DNA of 9,657 nt from an uncultured Saprospiraceae bacterium (GCA_937921525.1 CAKZUM010000096.1:1-9657); one strand, 5' to 3'; shown: positions 1-6,642, counted from the first letter of the stretch. Notes: generated by a model not told the origin, from the letters alone. Made by a program: numbers and translations.

Positions 1-318
1 TTTTCTAACTAAATCAGTCATTTTATCTTCTATTCTATTTACAGCAGAAGATAAATAAAATATCATTAAAAATAATATACCTAGAGCAACGAAAACGATA
101 GCATTGATATGGTCTTTAAAGCCTAATGTTCTTGCAACAGAGTTAGCAACTGTATCAGGAAGTAGAGCTAGCAACATAACGCCTATCCAGAAAATTATCC
201 AGACTATTGTATTACGAGGGCTATATTTACCACTGGCATATTGGCGGAATGTTCTTATTATATAATAAATAGCTATTAGAGGAACTAGCCATTGATAGAC
301 TTCAAAAGATTTGTACAT
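1..318 (-). CDS. DUF2304-family membrane protein (3' end beyond window)
   Basis: This is a small inner-membrane protein of unknown biochemical role. Its relatives (DUF2304) often sit beside glycosyltransferases of polysaccharide or glycolipid pathways. 106 residues are visible from the ATG at 318; the family is usually about 115-130 residues, so only a short C-terminal piece is missing. Three hydrophobic segments are visible, at about residues 10-24, 38-54 and 72-92. They are followed by a charged tail (RIEDKMTDLVRK) predicted to be a coiled coil. The best family signature is the stretch around residues 53-72, LPDTVANS then ARTLGFKDHINA. The start is supported because an upstream minus-strand frame ends at 326, only 7 bases before this ATG, which is typical operon spacing. 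The family call rests on remembered signature; no partner glycosyltransferase is in the window. Confidence 0.72.
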   Translation of the reverse strand, partial: MYKSFEVYQWLVPLIAIYYIIRTFRQYASGKYSPRNTIVWIIFWIGVMLLALLPDTVANSVARTLGFKDHINAIVFVALGILFLMIFYLSSAVNRIEDKMTDLVRK

Positions 319-325
319 AAGTGAT

Positions 326-418
326 TTATTTTTTCATCGTTACTAAGTAGTAAGCCAAGTTGAAGATGGTATATTTAGGGTGTGCGTATTTTTTGGCTAT
401 TGTTCTATAAAAATCACA
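326..418 (-). pseudogene. possible 3' remnant of a gene cut by a palindromic element
   Basis: A minus-strand frame ends with TAA at 326-328, only 7 bases before the ATG of the DUF2304 gene, as an upstream operon partner would. About 30 codons are readable outside the repeat, ending in a plausible protein tail (...PKYTIFNLAYYLVTMKK). The frame runs into the palindromic element whose arm starts at 420 and is closed by a stop at about 467. No continuing coding sequence is visible beyond the element at 566. This fits the end of a gene broken by, or decayed next to, the repeat. I do not recognise the protein. A chance open frame of this length is possible. Confidence 0.3.
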
Positions 419-419
419 A

Positions 420-566
420 GGCGAACGAAAAGTCAGAATCGTAATATATAATTCATTGAACAATGTTCAGGTCGATGGTTGAAGTTTGTAACTTCAACCC
501 TAATATCTTGAAAGTTTTTAACTTTCTTCCACTGACACACATTATAAATACGACTTTTCGTTTGCC
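420..566. repeat. near-palindromic element A with two inner hairpins
   Basis: The outer arms are 15 bases each, GGCGAACGAAAAGTC (420-434) and GACTTTTCGTTTGCC (552-566), complementary with one mismatch. Inside are two compact hairpins: GGTTGAAGTT/AACTTCAACC (477-486 and 490-499, 3-base loop) and GAAAGTT/AACTTTC (510-516 and 520-526, 3-base loop). The TIR-like ends, nested hairpins and lack of coding capacity resemble a MITE or a REP-type interspersed element. It sits exactly where the minus-strand frame ending at 326 loses its plausible coding character. Confidence 0.6.
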
Positions 567-642
567 CTGATAAAAATTATTGCATAGCACTCGTAAAAAT
601 GCTTTTTAATACAAATAAATGTATTTGCCTTAAATCAGAACG

Positions 643-672
643 TTTAGGAATTTAGAATTTAACCTACTTTTG
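643..672 (+). promoter_or_regulatory. candidate Bacteroidota sigma-A-type promoter
   Basis: TACTTTTG at 665-672 matches the Bacteroidota -7 box TAnnTTTG. TTTA at 643-646 lies 18 bases upstream, close to the TTTG -33 box and its usual 19-base spacing, with one mismatch. Transcription would start near 679. That leaves about 30 bases of leader before the ATG at 708 of a signal-peptide-like frame. Confidence 0.35.
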
Positions 673-707
673 CGTAGTTTCAAATATTACTCACAATTCA
701 TACACGA

Positions 708-764
708 ATGAAATTATTATACTCTTTTTTCTTATTTTTGATTCCTATTTGTTCTCATTACTAG
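708..764 (+). pseudogene. signal-peptide-like 18-codon frame, probable gene remnant
   Basis: The ATG at 708 opens MKLLYSFFLFLIPICSHY and then TAG. The peptide has a short positive N-terminus, a hydrophobic core of about 12 residues and a cysteine, like the signal peptide of an exported protein or a poor lipobox. It lies about 35 bases downstream of a promoter-like sequence (643-672). The following 150 bases have stops in all frames, so no mature protein is encoded. It may be the 5' stub of a deleted secreted-protein gene, or less likely a small membrane peptide. Confidence 0.3.
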
Positions 765-923
765 ATTATATGAAAATTACTTTAATGTAACTTTTTTGCT
801 ATTGAGAGATATAAGAATTTGTAAAGAATGTTTTTCATTACGGAGTTATTTAATTAAAATATAATTGATTTATTTGCAAGTCATTGATCTATAATGAGTT
901 ACAAGTAACTTCTTTATTGATTT

Positions 924-1091
924 CACACTACTGGACATTTTAAAGAGTAGAGAATAGAGAGCAGAGAATAGAGAGCAGAGAGTAGAGACAGATTTCGTTT
1001 AAAAAATGACGAAATTTCGTTGTTTTCTAATCGAAATACGTCTCTACTCTCTCTTCTCTGCTCTCTGTTCTAAACAATGTCCAGTAGTGTG
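924..1091. repeat. 168-bp near-palindromic element B
   Basis: The ends are a perfect 16-bp inverted repeat, CACACTACTGGACATT (924-939) and AATGTCCAGTAGTGTG (1076-1091). The palindrome continues inward through purine-rich GAGA sequence (left) and pyrimidine-rich TCTC sequence (right) to a centre near ACGAAATTTCGT (1009-1020). The left arm is 14 bases longer because it contains two exact tandem copies of AGAATAGAGAGCAG (951-964 and 965-978). There is no coding capacity. As RNA or single-stranded DNA it would fold into one long hairpin. It is probably an interspersed non-autonomous repeat; related sequence occurs at 7197-7290. Confidence 0.75.
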
Positions 1092-1306
1092 GGTGTACCT
1101 AAATTTATACTTCTAATCAGTTGATAACCAGTATATAAAAAATTTAGTGTTATATTTGTTGTGAAAGCAATTGTTAGTGCTGAACTATAATATTAGCTAG
1201 AAGAAAAGAAGTATATTCCTGTAATATAAATTGTTTATAGCTAATCTTTCGGATTTTCCAATCAAATAGACTAGTGACACTTGTAACAAATTAGATTTTA
1301 TAGATC

Positions 1307-1657
1307 ATGTCAAAAAAAGAAACCAACGGTGTTAATTTTGGAGAAATTTCGACTATTCGGAATATTTTGATGGGTCAGCAGATGGATGATTATGATAGCC
1401 GTTTCAAAGAATTAAAGAATCACATAGAGAGCGTTGAAACGTCTTTGACCTCCAAATTGAAGGATTTAGAGCAGCAACAGATGGCGCATAATGAAGAAAT
1501 GCAAAAAGTATTTACTGCGAAATTAGATCATTTAGAAGGCTTGTTACTCCAAAATATCCACGAGGTGAAAGCAAGCACTACTGAAAATACTAATCAAGAA
1601 CGTCAAAATTTAGCTAAGTTATTAGCAGAGATGAGTGAGCGTTTATTAAAAAAATAG
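1307..1657 (+). CDS. small coiled-coil protein of a GTPase gene cluster
   Basis: This is a cytoplasmic protein of 116 residues with no signal peptide or membrane segment. An N-terminal motif (EISTIRNILMGQQM, residues 13-26) precedes a long, charged helical region. From about residue 27 to 116 the heptad-like spacing of L/I/F/M predicts a nearly continuous coiled coil, for example LKDLEQQQ near 51-58 and LDHLEGLLLQ near 73-82. I recall similar short coiled-coil proteins with an EI..IR.ILMG start beside OmpA-like and GTPase genes in Bacteroidota, but I cannot assign a biochemical function. Only 6 bases separate its stop from the next ATG, so it is the first gene of an operon with the roadblock-like and GTPase genes. 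A scaffold or oligomerisation role for the module is inference. Confidence 0.75.
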   Translation: MSKKETNGVNFGEISTIRNILMGQQMDDYDSRFKELKNHIESVETSLTSKLKDLEQQQMAHNEEMQKVFTAKLDHLEGLLLQNIHEVKASTTENTNQERQNLAKLLAEMSERLLKK

Positions 1658-1663
1658 TAGTTC

Positions 1664-2431
1664 ATGACACCTCATTCAGAGAAAAATGGAGACGAGATAC
1701 TATTAAGGAAGCTTAAAGAAATTCTATTAAAGGAAGAACGGGAACGTGTAGATACTATTCAAGAACAATTAGATGTATTAAAAAATAATTTACCCGAAGA
1801 GTATGAAGTGCTTATTAATAAATTGATAGAAGAAAAAATAAAAAATTCCCAAGATGATATTGTTAATGCGATTTTTCCTAGCATTGGCAAGATGATAAAG
1901 AAATATATTAATCTTCAAATAGAAACGCTCAAAGACTCTATAGATGACAAATTTAAGAAAGCATTTACGGTTAAAGACCTTTTTAGAAATGTGAAATCAT
2001 CTATTTTCGGTGTAAAACCAAGTGAAGAAATATTAACGTCTTTAGTCGACTTCCAAATAGAGGAAGTCTACTTAATACAAAAAAACTCTGGCTTACTAAT
2101 AGGAAGTGCATCTAGAGAAACTACTATAGACCAAGATGTCATTGCAGGCATGCTTACTGCGATAAAGGCATTTGTGGAAGATGCTTTTAAACGAGAAGAA
2201 GAAGATTTGGAATCTATACAGTATGGTACTTATAAAATCATTCTTCAAAATTTCCACTCCTATTATATAGCAATGGCAGTAAGTGGTATACTTTCTTCTA
2301 ATCAAAAAGATCAATTAGGAAATAGATTATTGCATTTTGCTGATACTTATCTAAAGGATATTAGCTCGCAACCAACGGAGACAAAGGTCGAGGAGATTTC
2401 TAAAGCATTGAAAAAAGAATTTTTATCATAA
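1664..2431 (+). CDS. coiled-coil protein with roadblock-like C-terminal domain
   Basis: This 255-residue soluble protein has three parts. The first is a charged helical N-terminus (about 10-60). The second is a linker with AIFPSIGKMIKKYI (69-82) and a segment around KDLFRNVKSSIFGVKPSEEI (104-123). The third is an alpha/beta domain at about 127-235. In that domain, VYLIQKNSGLLIGSAS, then DQDVIAGMLTAIKAFVEDAF, then YKIILQNFHSYYIAMAVSG follows the strand-helix-strand order of Roadblock/LC7 domains such as MglB, which partner Ras-like GTPases. The same segment order is familiar to me from the N-terminal half of some Bacteroidota OmpA-family proteins; here no OmpA peptidoglycan-binding domain follows. 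A Ras-like GTPase gene comes next, which supports a regulator role. The roadblock assignment is fold-level inference; the gene itself is secure. A terminator hairpin follows at 2446-2477. Confidence 0.7.
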   Translation: MTPHSEKNGDEILLRKLKEILLKEERERVDTIQEQLDVLKNNLPEEYEVLINKLIEEKIKNSQDDIVNAIFPSIGKMIKKYINLQIETLKDSIDDKFKKAFTVKDLFRNVKSSIFGVKPSEEILTSLVDFQIEEVYLIQKNSGLLIGSASRETTIDQDVIAGMLTAIKAFVEDAFKREEEDLESIQYGTYKIILQNFHSYYIAMAVSGILSSNQKDQLGNRLLHFADTYLKDISSQPTETKVEEISKALKKEFLS

Positions 2432-2445
2432 ATCAGGCAGGCTAA

Positions 2446-2477
2446 TGAAGTTGTTAAAAAAGTAACTTCAATTTTTT
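2446..2477 (+). terminator. weak intrinsic terminator or attenuator after the roadblock-like gene
   Basis: A 7-bp stem TGAAGTT/AACTTCA (2446-2452 and 2464-2470) with an A-rich 11-base loop is followed by a six-T run (2472-2477). It lies 15 bases after the stop at 2431. The stem is AT-rich and modest, so it may reduce rather than abolish read-through into the GTPase gene. Confidence 0.5.
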
Positions 2478-2574
2478 ATTCAAACAAATACAAGACACAA
2501 ACACAATGAAGTACGGAAGATAATTTCATTTTCTTTCAGAAACAATTGTGCGACTACAAATCTTAATCAACTTT

Positions 2575-3060
2575 ATGCTTAGTAGAAAAGTTATTTTAAC
2601 AGGGAGTTTCGGAGTAGGGAAAACCTCTCTATTTAGTAGATTTATCAGTAACACGTTTAGTGATAGATATATTACTACTATAGGAGTGAAAGTGGATAAA
2701 AAGTCATTAGAGATTGATGGACAAGAAATTTCCATTTTATTGTGGGATATAGCAGGAGAGGTGACTCAAAATAAAGTGCCTAATTCTTATTTTTTAGGAG
2801 CTAGTGCTATTATATATGTATTTGATTTAAATAGGCCTTCTACGTATAAGAATATTAAAATAGACATTGACTATTTAAATAAAATATTACCAAGCATTAC
2901 TATATTGATTGTTGGTAATAAAAAAGATTTGCTAGACACAGAAAAAATTAAAACAATTGAAGAAGACGTAGGTCACCCAATTGATTTATACACTAGTGCT
3001 AAAACTGGTGAAAATGTTGATAATCTTTTTGAAACAATAGGAAGAGGTTTTATAGAATAG
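2575..3060 (+). CDS. Ras/Rab-like small GTPase
   Basis: This is a single-domain small GTPase of 161 residues that binds and hydrolyses GTP as a switch. It has the full motif set: P-loop GSFGVGKT (10-17), a switch I threonine in TTIG (34-37), switch II WDIAGE (57-62), NKKD for guanine specificity (115-118) and the SAK motif (141-143). Switch II reads D-x-A-G-E where Ras has D-T-A-G-Q, so the catalytic glutamine position carries glutamate. No lipidation cysteine or C-terminal extension is present, as expected for a bacterial cytosolic GTPase. I chose the ATG at 2575, which puts the first beta strand immediately after the start as in homologues; an in-frame GTG at 2548 would only add nine non-conserved residues. 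The upstream roadblock-like protein is a natural candidate regulator, as in MglA/MglB. Confidence 0.9.
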   Translation: MLSRKVILTGSFGVGKTSLFSRFISNTFSDRYITTIGVKVDKKSLEIDGQEISILLWDIAGEVTQNKVPNSYFLGASAIIYVFDLNRPSTYKNIKIDIDYLNKILPSITILIVGNKKDLLDTEKIKTIEEDVGHPIDLYTSAKTGENVDNLFETIGRGFIE

Positions 3061-3115
3061 TACCTAGTCTTAGTATTTTAAATTATAATTCCTAACCTCT
3101 AATAAGAGCTATTAA

Positions 3116-3466
3116 ATGTCTAAAGTCAGGCAAACTATTACACTAGATCAAAGAGGCCATCTTCTAACTAGCTGTGATTCTCTTTTTCCTACAGAAAAAT
3201 TTCTTGACCAAGATCTAAAAGAATTCTTTCCATTTCTGGAAAGTGTCTTTTCCGATCTGATCCAAACATTGGAAACAGGACGGATTATCCAGTTTCCAAA
3301 AGTTGAAACAAAACATATTTTTCTGCCGGGGTTTTATGATTATAGCTTTCGACTTATCCGCATTCGGAATGAGGAAATAGGTCTTCAATGGGATGTTGTT
3401 GACGCCACAAATGAGTATACAGACTTAAGAATAGATCAACAGTCCTCCCATGAGAAGGAGTTATGA
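3116..3466 (+). CDS. stand-alone PAS-like sensor protein
   Basis: This 116-residue soluble protein has no signal peptide. The region at about 6-105 reads like a PAS fold. An N-terminal strand and turn (ITLDQRGHLLTSCDSLF) leads to helices around KFLDQDLKEFFPFLESVF. Strands follow, around IIQFPKV, KHIFLPGFYDYSFRLIRI and GLQWDVVDAT. The closing VVDATNEYTDLRIDQQSSHEKEL resembles the strand-to-helix linker that in larger proteins leads into a histidine kinase, cyclase or phosphatase, but here the frame stops with no output domain. It lies 55 bases after the GTPase gene with no terminator between, so co-transcription is likely. It may feed a signal to the GTPase module or be the surviving N-terminus of a truncated kinase. 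The PAS call is by pattern only. Confidence 0.62.
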   Translation: MSKVRQTITLDQRGHLLTSCDSLFPTEKFLDQDLKEFFPFLESVFSDLIQTLETGRIIQFPKVETKHIFLPGFYDYSFRLIRIRNEEIGLQWDVVDATNEYTDLRIDQQSSHEKEL

Positions 3467-3615
3467 TCTCGTAAGGAATTTAGTCTTAGCTAACTAACAT
3501 CCAATTTTTCCTGCCTTTTTTATTCCTTTAAAATAAGTTTATCGTAAATTCGCAACTTCTCTATAGAAGAGAGACGCTAAAAATATATTCAAATAATACA
3601 ATAATATAACAAAGC

Positions 3616-3957
3616 ATGAAACAAATTTTTATGTATGCACTTGTAGGGCTATTTTTGACAGCTTGTGGTGGTGATCCTGGAGATGACGGAAAAGTGGAAA
3701 AAAAAGATGCTAAAAAGAAGATAGCCAAAAAAGTAGATGGTAAGAAAATCTATAGACAATATTGTGTTACTTGTCATGGCGTAAACGGCGATATGGGGGC
3801 AAGTGGAGCGTTTGATTTAACTACCTCTAAACTTACGTTAGATGAAAAAATAGCAGTCATAACAAATGGCAGGAATACTATGACGCCTTTCAAAGGTTTA
3901 TTATCAGAAGCTAAGATTAAGGCCGTTGCAGAATTTTCTGAGACGCTTAAAAAATAG
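3616..3957 (+). CDS. periplasmic c-type cytochrome lipoprotein
   Basis: This is a small monohaem cytochrome c acting as an electron carrier outside the cytoplasmic membrane. Residues 1-16 form a lipoprotein signal peptide with lipobox LTAC, so Cys17 would be the lipidated N-terminus. A flexible acidic and then very lysine-rich linker (about 18-44) tethers the haem domain. Covalent haem attachment is at CVTCH (50-54), with His54 as proximal ligand. The likely distal ligand is Met89 in NTMTPF, the usual cytochrome c position. The length (113 residues) fits one haem domain plus tether. No oxidase or dehydrogenase partner is adjacent. TAAATTCG at 3545-3552 is a one-mismatch -7 box upstream, but too weak to call as a promoter. 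A convergent hairpin follows. Confidence 0.9.
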   Translation: MKQIFMYALVGLFLTACGGDPGDDGKVEKKDAKKKIAKKVDGKKIYRQYCVTCHGVNGDMGASGAFDLTTSKLTLDEKIAVITNGRNTMTPFKGLLSEAKIKAVAEFSETLKK

Positions 3958-3958
3958 G

Positions 3959-4006
3959 AATTAAGAATTGAGAATTGAGAAATATTTCAATTCTCAATTC
4001 TCAATT
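3959..4006. terminator. convergent (bidirectional) hairpin between cytochrome and STN genes
   Basis: The 20-base arms AATTAAGAATTGAGAATTGA (3959-3978) and its complement (3987-4006) differ at one position and enclose an 8-base loop. The arms are built from the repeated unit GAATTGA. The structure starts right after the cytochrome stop and overlaps the stop codon (4005-4007) of the opposite gene. The arms are AT-rich and T-runs are short, so termination may be inefficient; it may also be a repeat element that has been co-opted. Confidence 0.55.
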
Positions 4007-5684
4007 AAAATCTAATCCCCGCAGAGGCACCAAACCAAATCTTCCAATTAGCATTCGCTATATTTGCATTTATTAAAGCATAAGAGGGGAGGGTTGATCC
4101 TATTAAAATATTCGTTTCCTTGTTTTTGATCTTTGATACGATCCAATTAAAAGTCGGCCCTAAATACAGACTCGTTTTTTCTTTACCAATTTGCCAATCA
4201 TAATTAATCCTAATTTGATTAAGCCAATTTATATCTTTAGTCCACCAATCTCCTTCATTAACATGAGATAAGACATATTCTAAATGGATATGCTGTCTAT
4301 TGGCGACTTTCAGCCCAGTGCCAATACCGTATCCCAAACTCCAGTTATCGTTCGTAAAACGATAGCCAAAATGGAGAATATTATAAAACTTCCGAACACC
4401 CAATTTGAATCCAAAGTTGGCAAATAGGGATTCTCCACCACCCACCTCAATTCGATTAAATCCATCTTTTACAAAACTGAACAACCCAATCGGAGTATGT
4501 TTTGTCTGGATCGCATAGTTAATAAGCCCAAATTGACGTCCTTTTACATAGGGCGCTATATTGAGTAAGCCGACTTGTGTTTTTTGTATTTCCTTGGCTT
4601 TATTAATTAGTGCATATTGTTGATAGGCGGGACCATCCACTCGATTGAATAATACTGCCATTTGTAAACCATCAGATTGAGTACGTGCGTAATTAGCCAA
4701 TAATGCGAGTTGCAGTCCAGAGAAACTTTCCAATACAATATTCATTAAGCCTGCTATTTGGATGGCATTTGTTTCTTGGGTAATATTAGCACCAAGTGTA
4801 AGTTGCTGCCCTCTAGTATAGCCTTCATTATAATTAAAAACAGAACCGAATTGAGTGCCACTCATATCTCCCACTACATGATTCCATAATCCAGCAATTT
4901 GAAGGCCTTTCATATCTTTTAGTAGCGTATTCCCAAAACCACCCAATTCTATTCCTTCCACACCACCATTCACGCCCCAAAATACATTTAGAGAAAAAGT
5001 ATTGGTAATGGAATCTGCATATAGATTACTTCTAATAGAAGGAACAAAAGTTACCTGAAATAATTCTCTATAAGGAGATGCGGTGTAGGGGGTAGAAAGT
5101 TCTAATTCTTTAATAGATAGATTTTGAAGGGAATCTAGTGTATAAGAATCAATTGCTCGATCTTTCCTTAATAAAGTATATCCATTTTTAGTGAGGAATG
5201 GGGTAATCTTGTAATTTCTATAAGTAATCATAGGAAGTGCAGGGGAAGTCGGAAGAGGGAATGGGGCTGGATCTTCCATACTTTTAGAAGTAGAAGTAGA
5301 TATAGATTTGGATCGATCAATTCTAAGGACAATACTTTGACCTATAACCGCATATATAATTTTAGTAGGAGCAAATAGAGAATCTAAGGCAGTTCTAAGA
5401 GGCTGTTGTACAATAGTAATATTCATCCGTTGTTCAATAGGGATAAAATTTTTACTATAAGCGAATGGAATGGTATATTGTTGACTAATAGTAGATAGGA
5501 CGGCTTCTAATCTTTCCGCTTTAAATTCAAAACTGACACGTTGGTTTAAATCAACAGACTGGCCGGTTCCTGAGAAAGGGATTAATAGCAAAAGTAGAGG
5601 TATGGAAACTTTTAGAACAAGTCTATTCCAGACAGCCTTCTCCAAAAAGTATATATTGCTTAGGAGCGATTTTTTTAATCTCAT
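4005..5684 (-). CDS. STN-domain surface-repeat (beta-rich) outer-membrane protein
   Basis: This exported 559-residue protein is encoded directly after the FecR-like gene. It has a long positive N-terminus and a hydrophobic signal segment (about 23-38, LVLKVSIPLLLLLIPF). An STN domain (about 50-122) follows, the short domain found on TonB-dependent transducers and secretins. After a proline-rich linker, about 240-400 holds degenerate repeats of the type G-x-Q-x-A-G-x-x-N (for example GLQIAGLWN, AIQIAGLMN, GLQLALLAN, GLQMAVLFN), as in LA_2272-type surface-repeat proteins. The C-terminus is beta-rich and ends in Phe, like an outer-membrane barrel. There is no plug or TonB-dependent receptor domain, so it is not a classical transporter. 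The ATG start overlaps fecR by 62 bases, suggesting coupled translation; an internal TTG at codon 14 is the alternative. It may sense or signal to the FecR protein (inference). Confidence 0.75.
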   Translation of the reverse strand: MRLKKSLLSNIYFLEKAVWNRLVLKVSIPLLLLLIPFSGTGQSVDLNQRVSFEFKAERLEAVLSTISQQYTIPFAYSKNFIPIEQRMNITIVQQPLRTALDSLFAPTKIIYAVIGQSIVLRIDRSKSISTSTSKSMEDPAPFPLPTSPALPMITYRNYKITPFLTKNGYTLLRKDRAIDSYTLDSLQNLSIKELELSTPYTASPYRELFQVTFVPSIRSNLYADSITNTFSLNVFWGVNGGVEGIELGGFGNTLLKDMKGLQIAGLWNHVVGDMSGTQFGSVFNYNEGYTRGQQLTLGANITQETNAIQIAGLMNIVLESFSGLQLALLANYARTQSDGLQMAVLFNRVDGPAYQQYALINKAKEIQKTQVGLLNIAPYVKGRQFGLINYAIQTKHTPIGLFSFVKDGFNRIEVGGGESLFANFGFKLGVRKFYNILHFGYRFTNDNWSLGYGIGTGLKVANRQHIHLEYVLSHVNEGDWWTKDINWLNQIRINYDWQIGKEKTSLYLGPTFNWIVSKIKNKETNILIGSTLPSYALINANIANANWKIWFGASAGIRF

Positions 5685-6642
5685 AAGGATTACCGAAATT
5701 AATTTGTTCGATTAAGGTTTCCAAATTCGGTTTATTTAATTGGTCGATTGTATTTCCCCAAGAGCAATTAAGGATTGCCTTATCTTTTACGGTAATATCG
5801 ACTGCAAAATATCGCTCTAATGCTTCCACGGCTTGATCCATTTTAGCTTCGCCCAGATAAAGTGCTTGATTTTTCCAAGCGATGGCATTAGGTTTAGTAC
5901 CTTGTTGTTTGTTGACTTCTGTGGTGGCTTTGATTAAGGTAGCGTATTCTTTTTTCTCTAAAAGAACGGTTTCTTCTTTTTTCTGTAAGGAAGTGAACTG
6001 AACTTTACCCGTCTCTACTGCCACTTCTACAAATGTCTCTTCGGGATAAGCCCTTACGTTGAAAGAAGTCCCTAATACGGTTGTTTTGGAATCTCCTGCA
6101 ACTATTTCAAAAGTTTGTCCGTCTTTTTTGGTGACTTCAAAAAATGCCTCTCCTTCTAAATGAATTACTCGCTTATCAAACTTTGTAGCATATTGAAGTA
6201 CACTATGTTCATTTAACCATACTCGACTGCCATCGGGAAGATCGACAGTTGTCTTTTCTGTAGTTTGAGTACTAATAGTGGCCATTTCAGCAGAATCGTA
6301 GCCTCTATTATACCACAAACCAGCCATAAGCAGTAAAATAGCCGCTGCTGCAATCCTCAAGATAGGCTTGAGCAGAGAAACCACCTCTAAAGTATTATTT
6401 ACCTCCTCTAATTGCCTAGTTTGTTCAAGACGTTGTTCCATTTTGCCCCAAGCAGCATCACTATCCACAGAAAATGTGTCTTTCATGCCATCCATCGCAT
6501 TCCAAGTAGCTAATGAATCCTCAAACTCTTGTTTATTATCATCGCTTTCTTCTACCCATGCAAATAGGGATTCCCTTTCTTCAGGATGCATATTATCCGA
6601 AAGATATTTGGCTATCTTATCTAAATTTTTTTCGGTGCTCAT
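5623..6642 (-). CDS. FecR-like anti-sigma factor
   Basis: This 339-residue single-pass inner-membrane regulator would hold or activate an ECF sigma factor in response to an envelope signal. The cytoplasmic N-terminus (1-90) starts with a helical segment and includes W29, W47 and W65, common in these anti-sigma domains. A transmembrane helix spans about 91-111. The periplasmic FecR domain (about 125-216) is recognised by TTVDLPDGSRVWLNEHS (131-147), HLEGEAFFEV (161-170) and TVLGTSFNVRAY (188-199). The C-terminal DUF4974-like part (about 258-335) includes ALYLGEAKMDQAVEALERYF and the conserved cysteine near 293. It overlaps the STN gene, so both form one operon. The unusual point is that no ECF sigma gene precedes it: 960 bases upstream hold no protein gene. 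Confidence 0.9.
   Translation of the reverse strand: MSTEKNLDKIAKYLSDNMHPEERESLFAWVEESDDNKQEFEDSLATWNAMDGMKDTFSVDSDAAWGKMEQRLEQTRQLEEVNNTLEVVSLLKPILRIAAAAILLLMAGLWYNRGYDSAEMATISTQTTEKTTVDLPDGSRVWLNEHSVLQYATKFDKRVIHLEGEAFFEVTKKDGQTFEIVAGDSKTTVLGTSFNVRAYPEETFVEVAVETGKVQFTSLQKKEETVLLEKKEYATLIKATTEVNKQQGTKPNAIAWKNQALYLGEAKMDQAVEALERYFAVDITVKDKAILNCSWGNTIDQLNKPNLETLIEQINFGNPYEIKKIAPKQYILFGEGCLE

Larger units (their letters stand above)
319..1306. other. repeat-rich intergenic region without intact genes
   Basis: Nearly 1 kb of AT-rich DNA contains no convincing complete gene. It holds a possible gene remnant (326-418), two large near-palindromic elements (420-566 and 924-1091), and a promoter followed by an 18-codon signal-peptide-like frame (643-764). 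The last 215 bases are the 5' region of the coiled-coil/GTPase operon. There, TATATTTG at 1151-1158 matches the Bacteroidota -7 consensus TAnnTTTG, but no TTTG box lies at the expected distance upstream, so I do not call a promoter for that operon. Confidence 0.6.

Noticed and set aside
420..1091. Possible CRISPR array or tRNA cluster in the repeat-rich region
   Set aside because: The repeats are inverted arms of single elements, not regularly spaced direct repeats, and no cloverleaf or acceptor pattern is present.
2096..2314. Minus-strand open frame of 72 codons inside the roadblock-like gene
   Set aside because: It lies antisense to a well-supported gene, has low-complexity composition and no recognisable domain.
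2548..2574. GTG start nine codons upstream of the GTPase ATG
   Set aside because: The added residues are not typical of small GTPases, which start just before the first beta strand; the ATG at 2575 fits better.
2526..2735. Minus-strand open frame of 69 codons over the GTPase start
   Set aside because: It is antisense to the P-loop region of the GTPase and has no protein features of its own.
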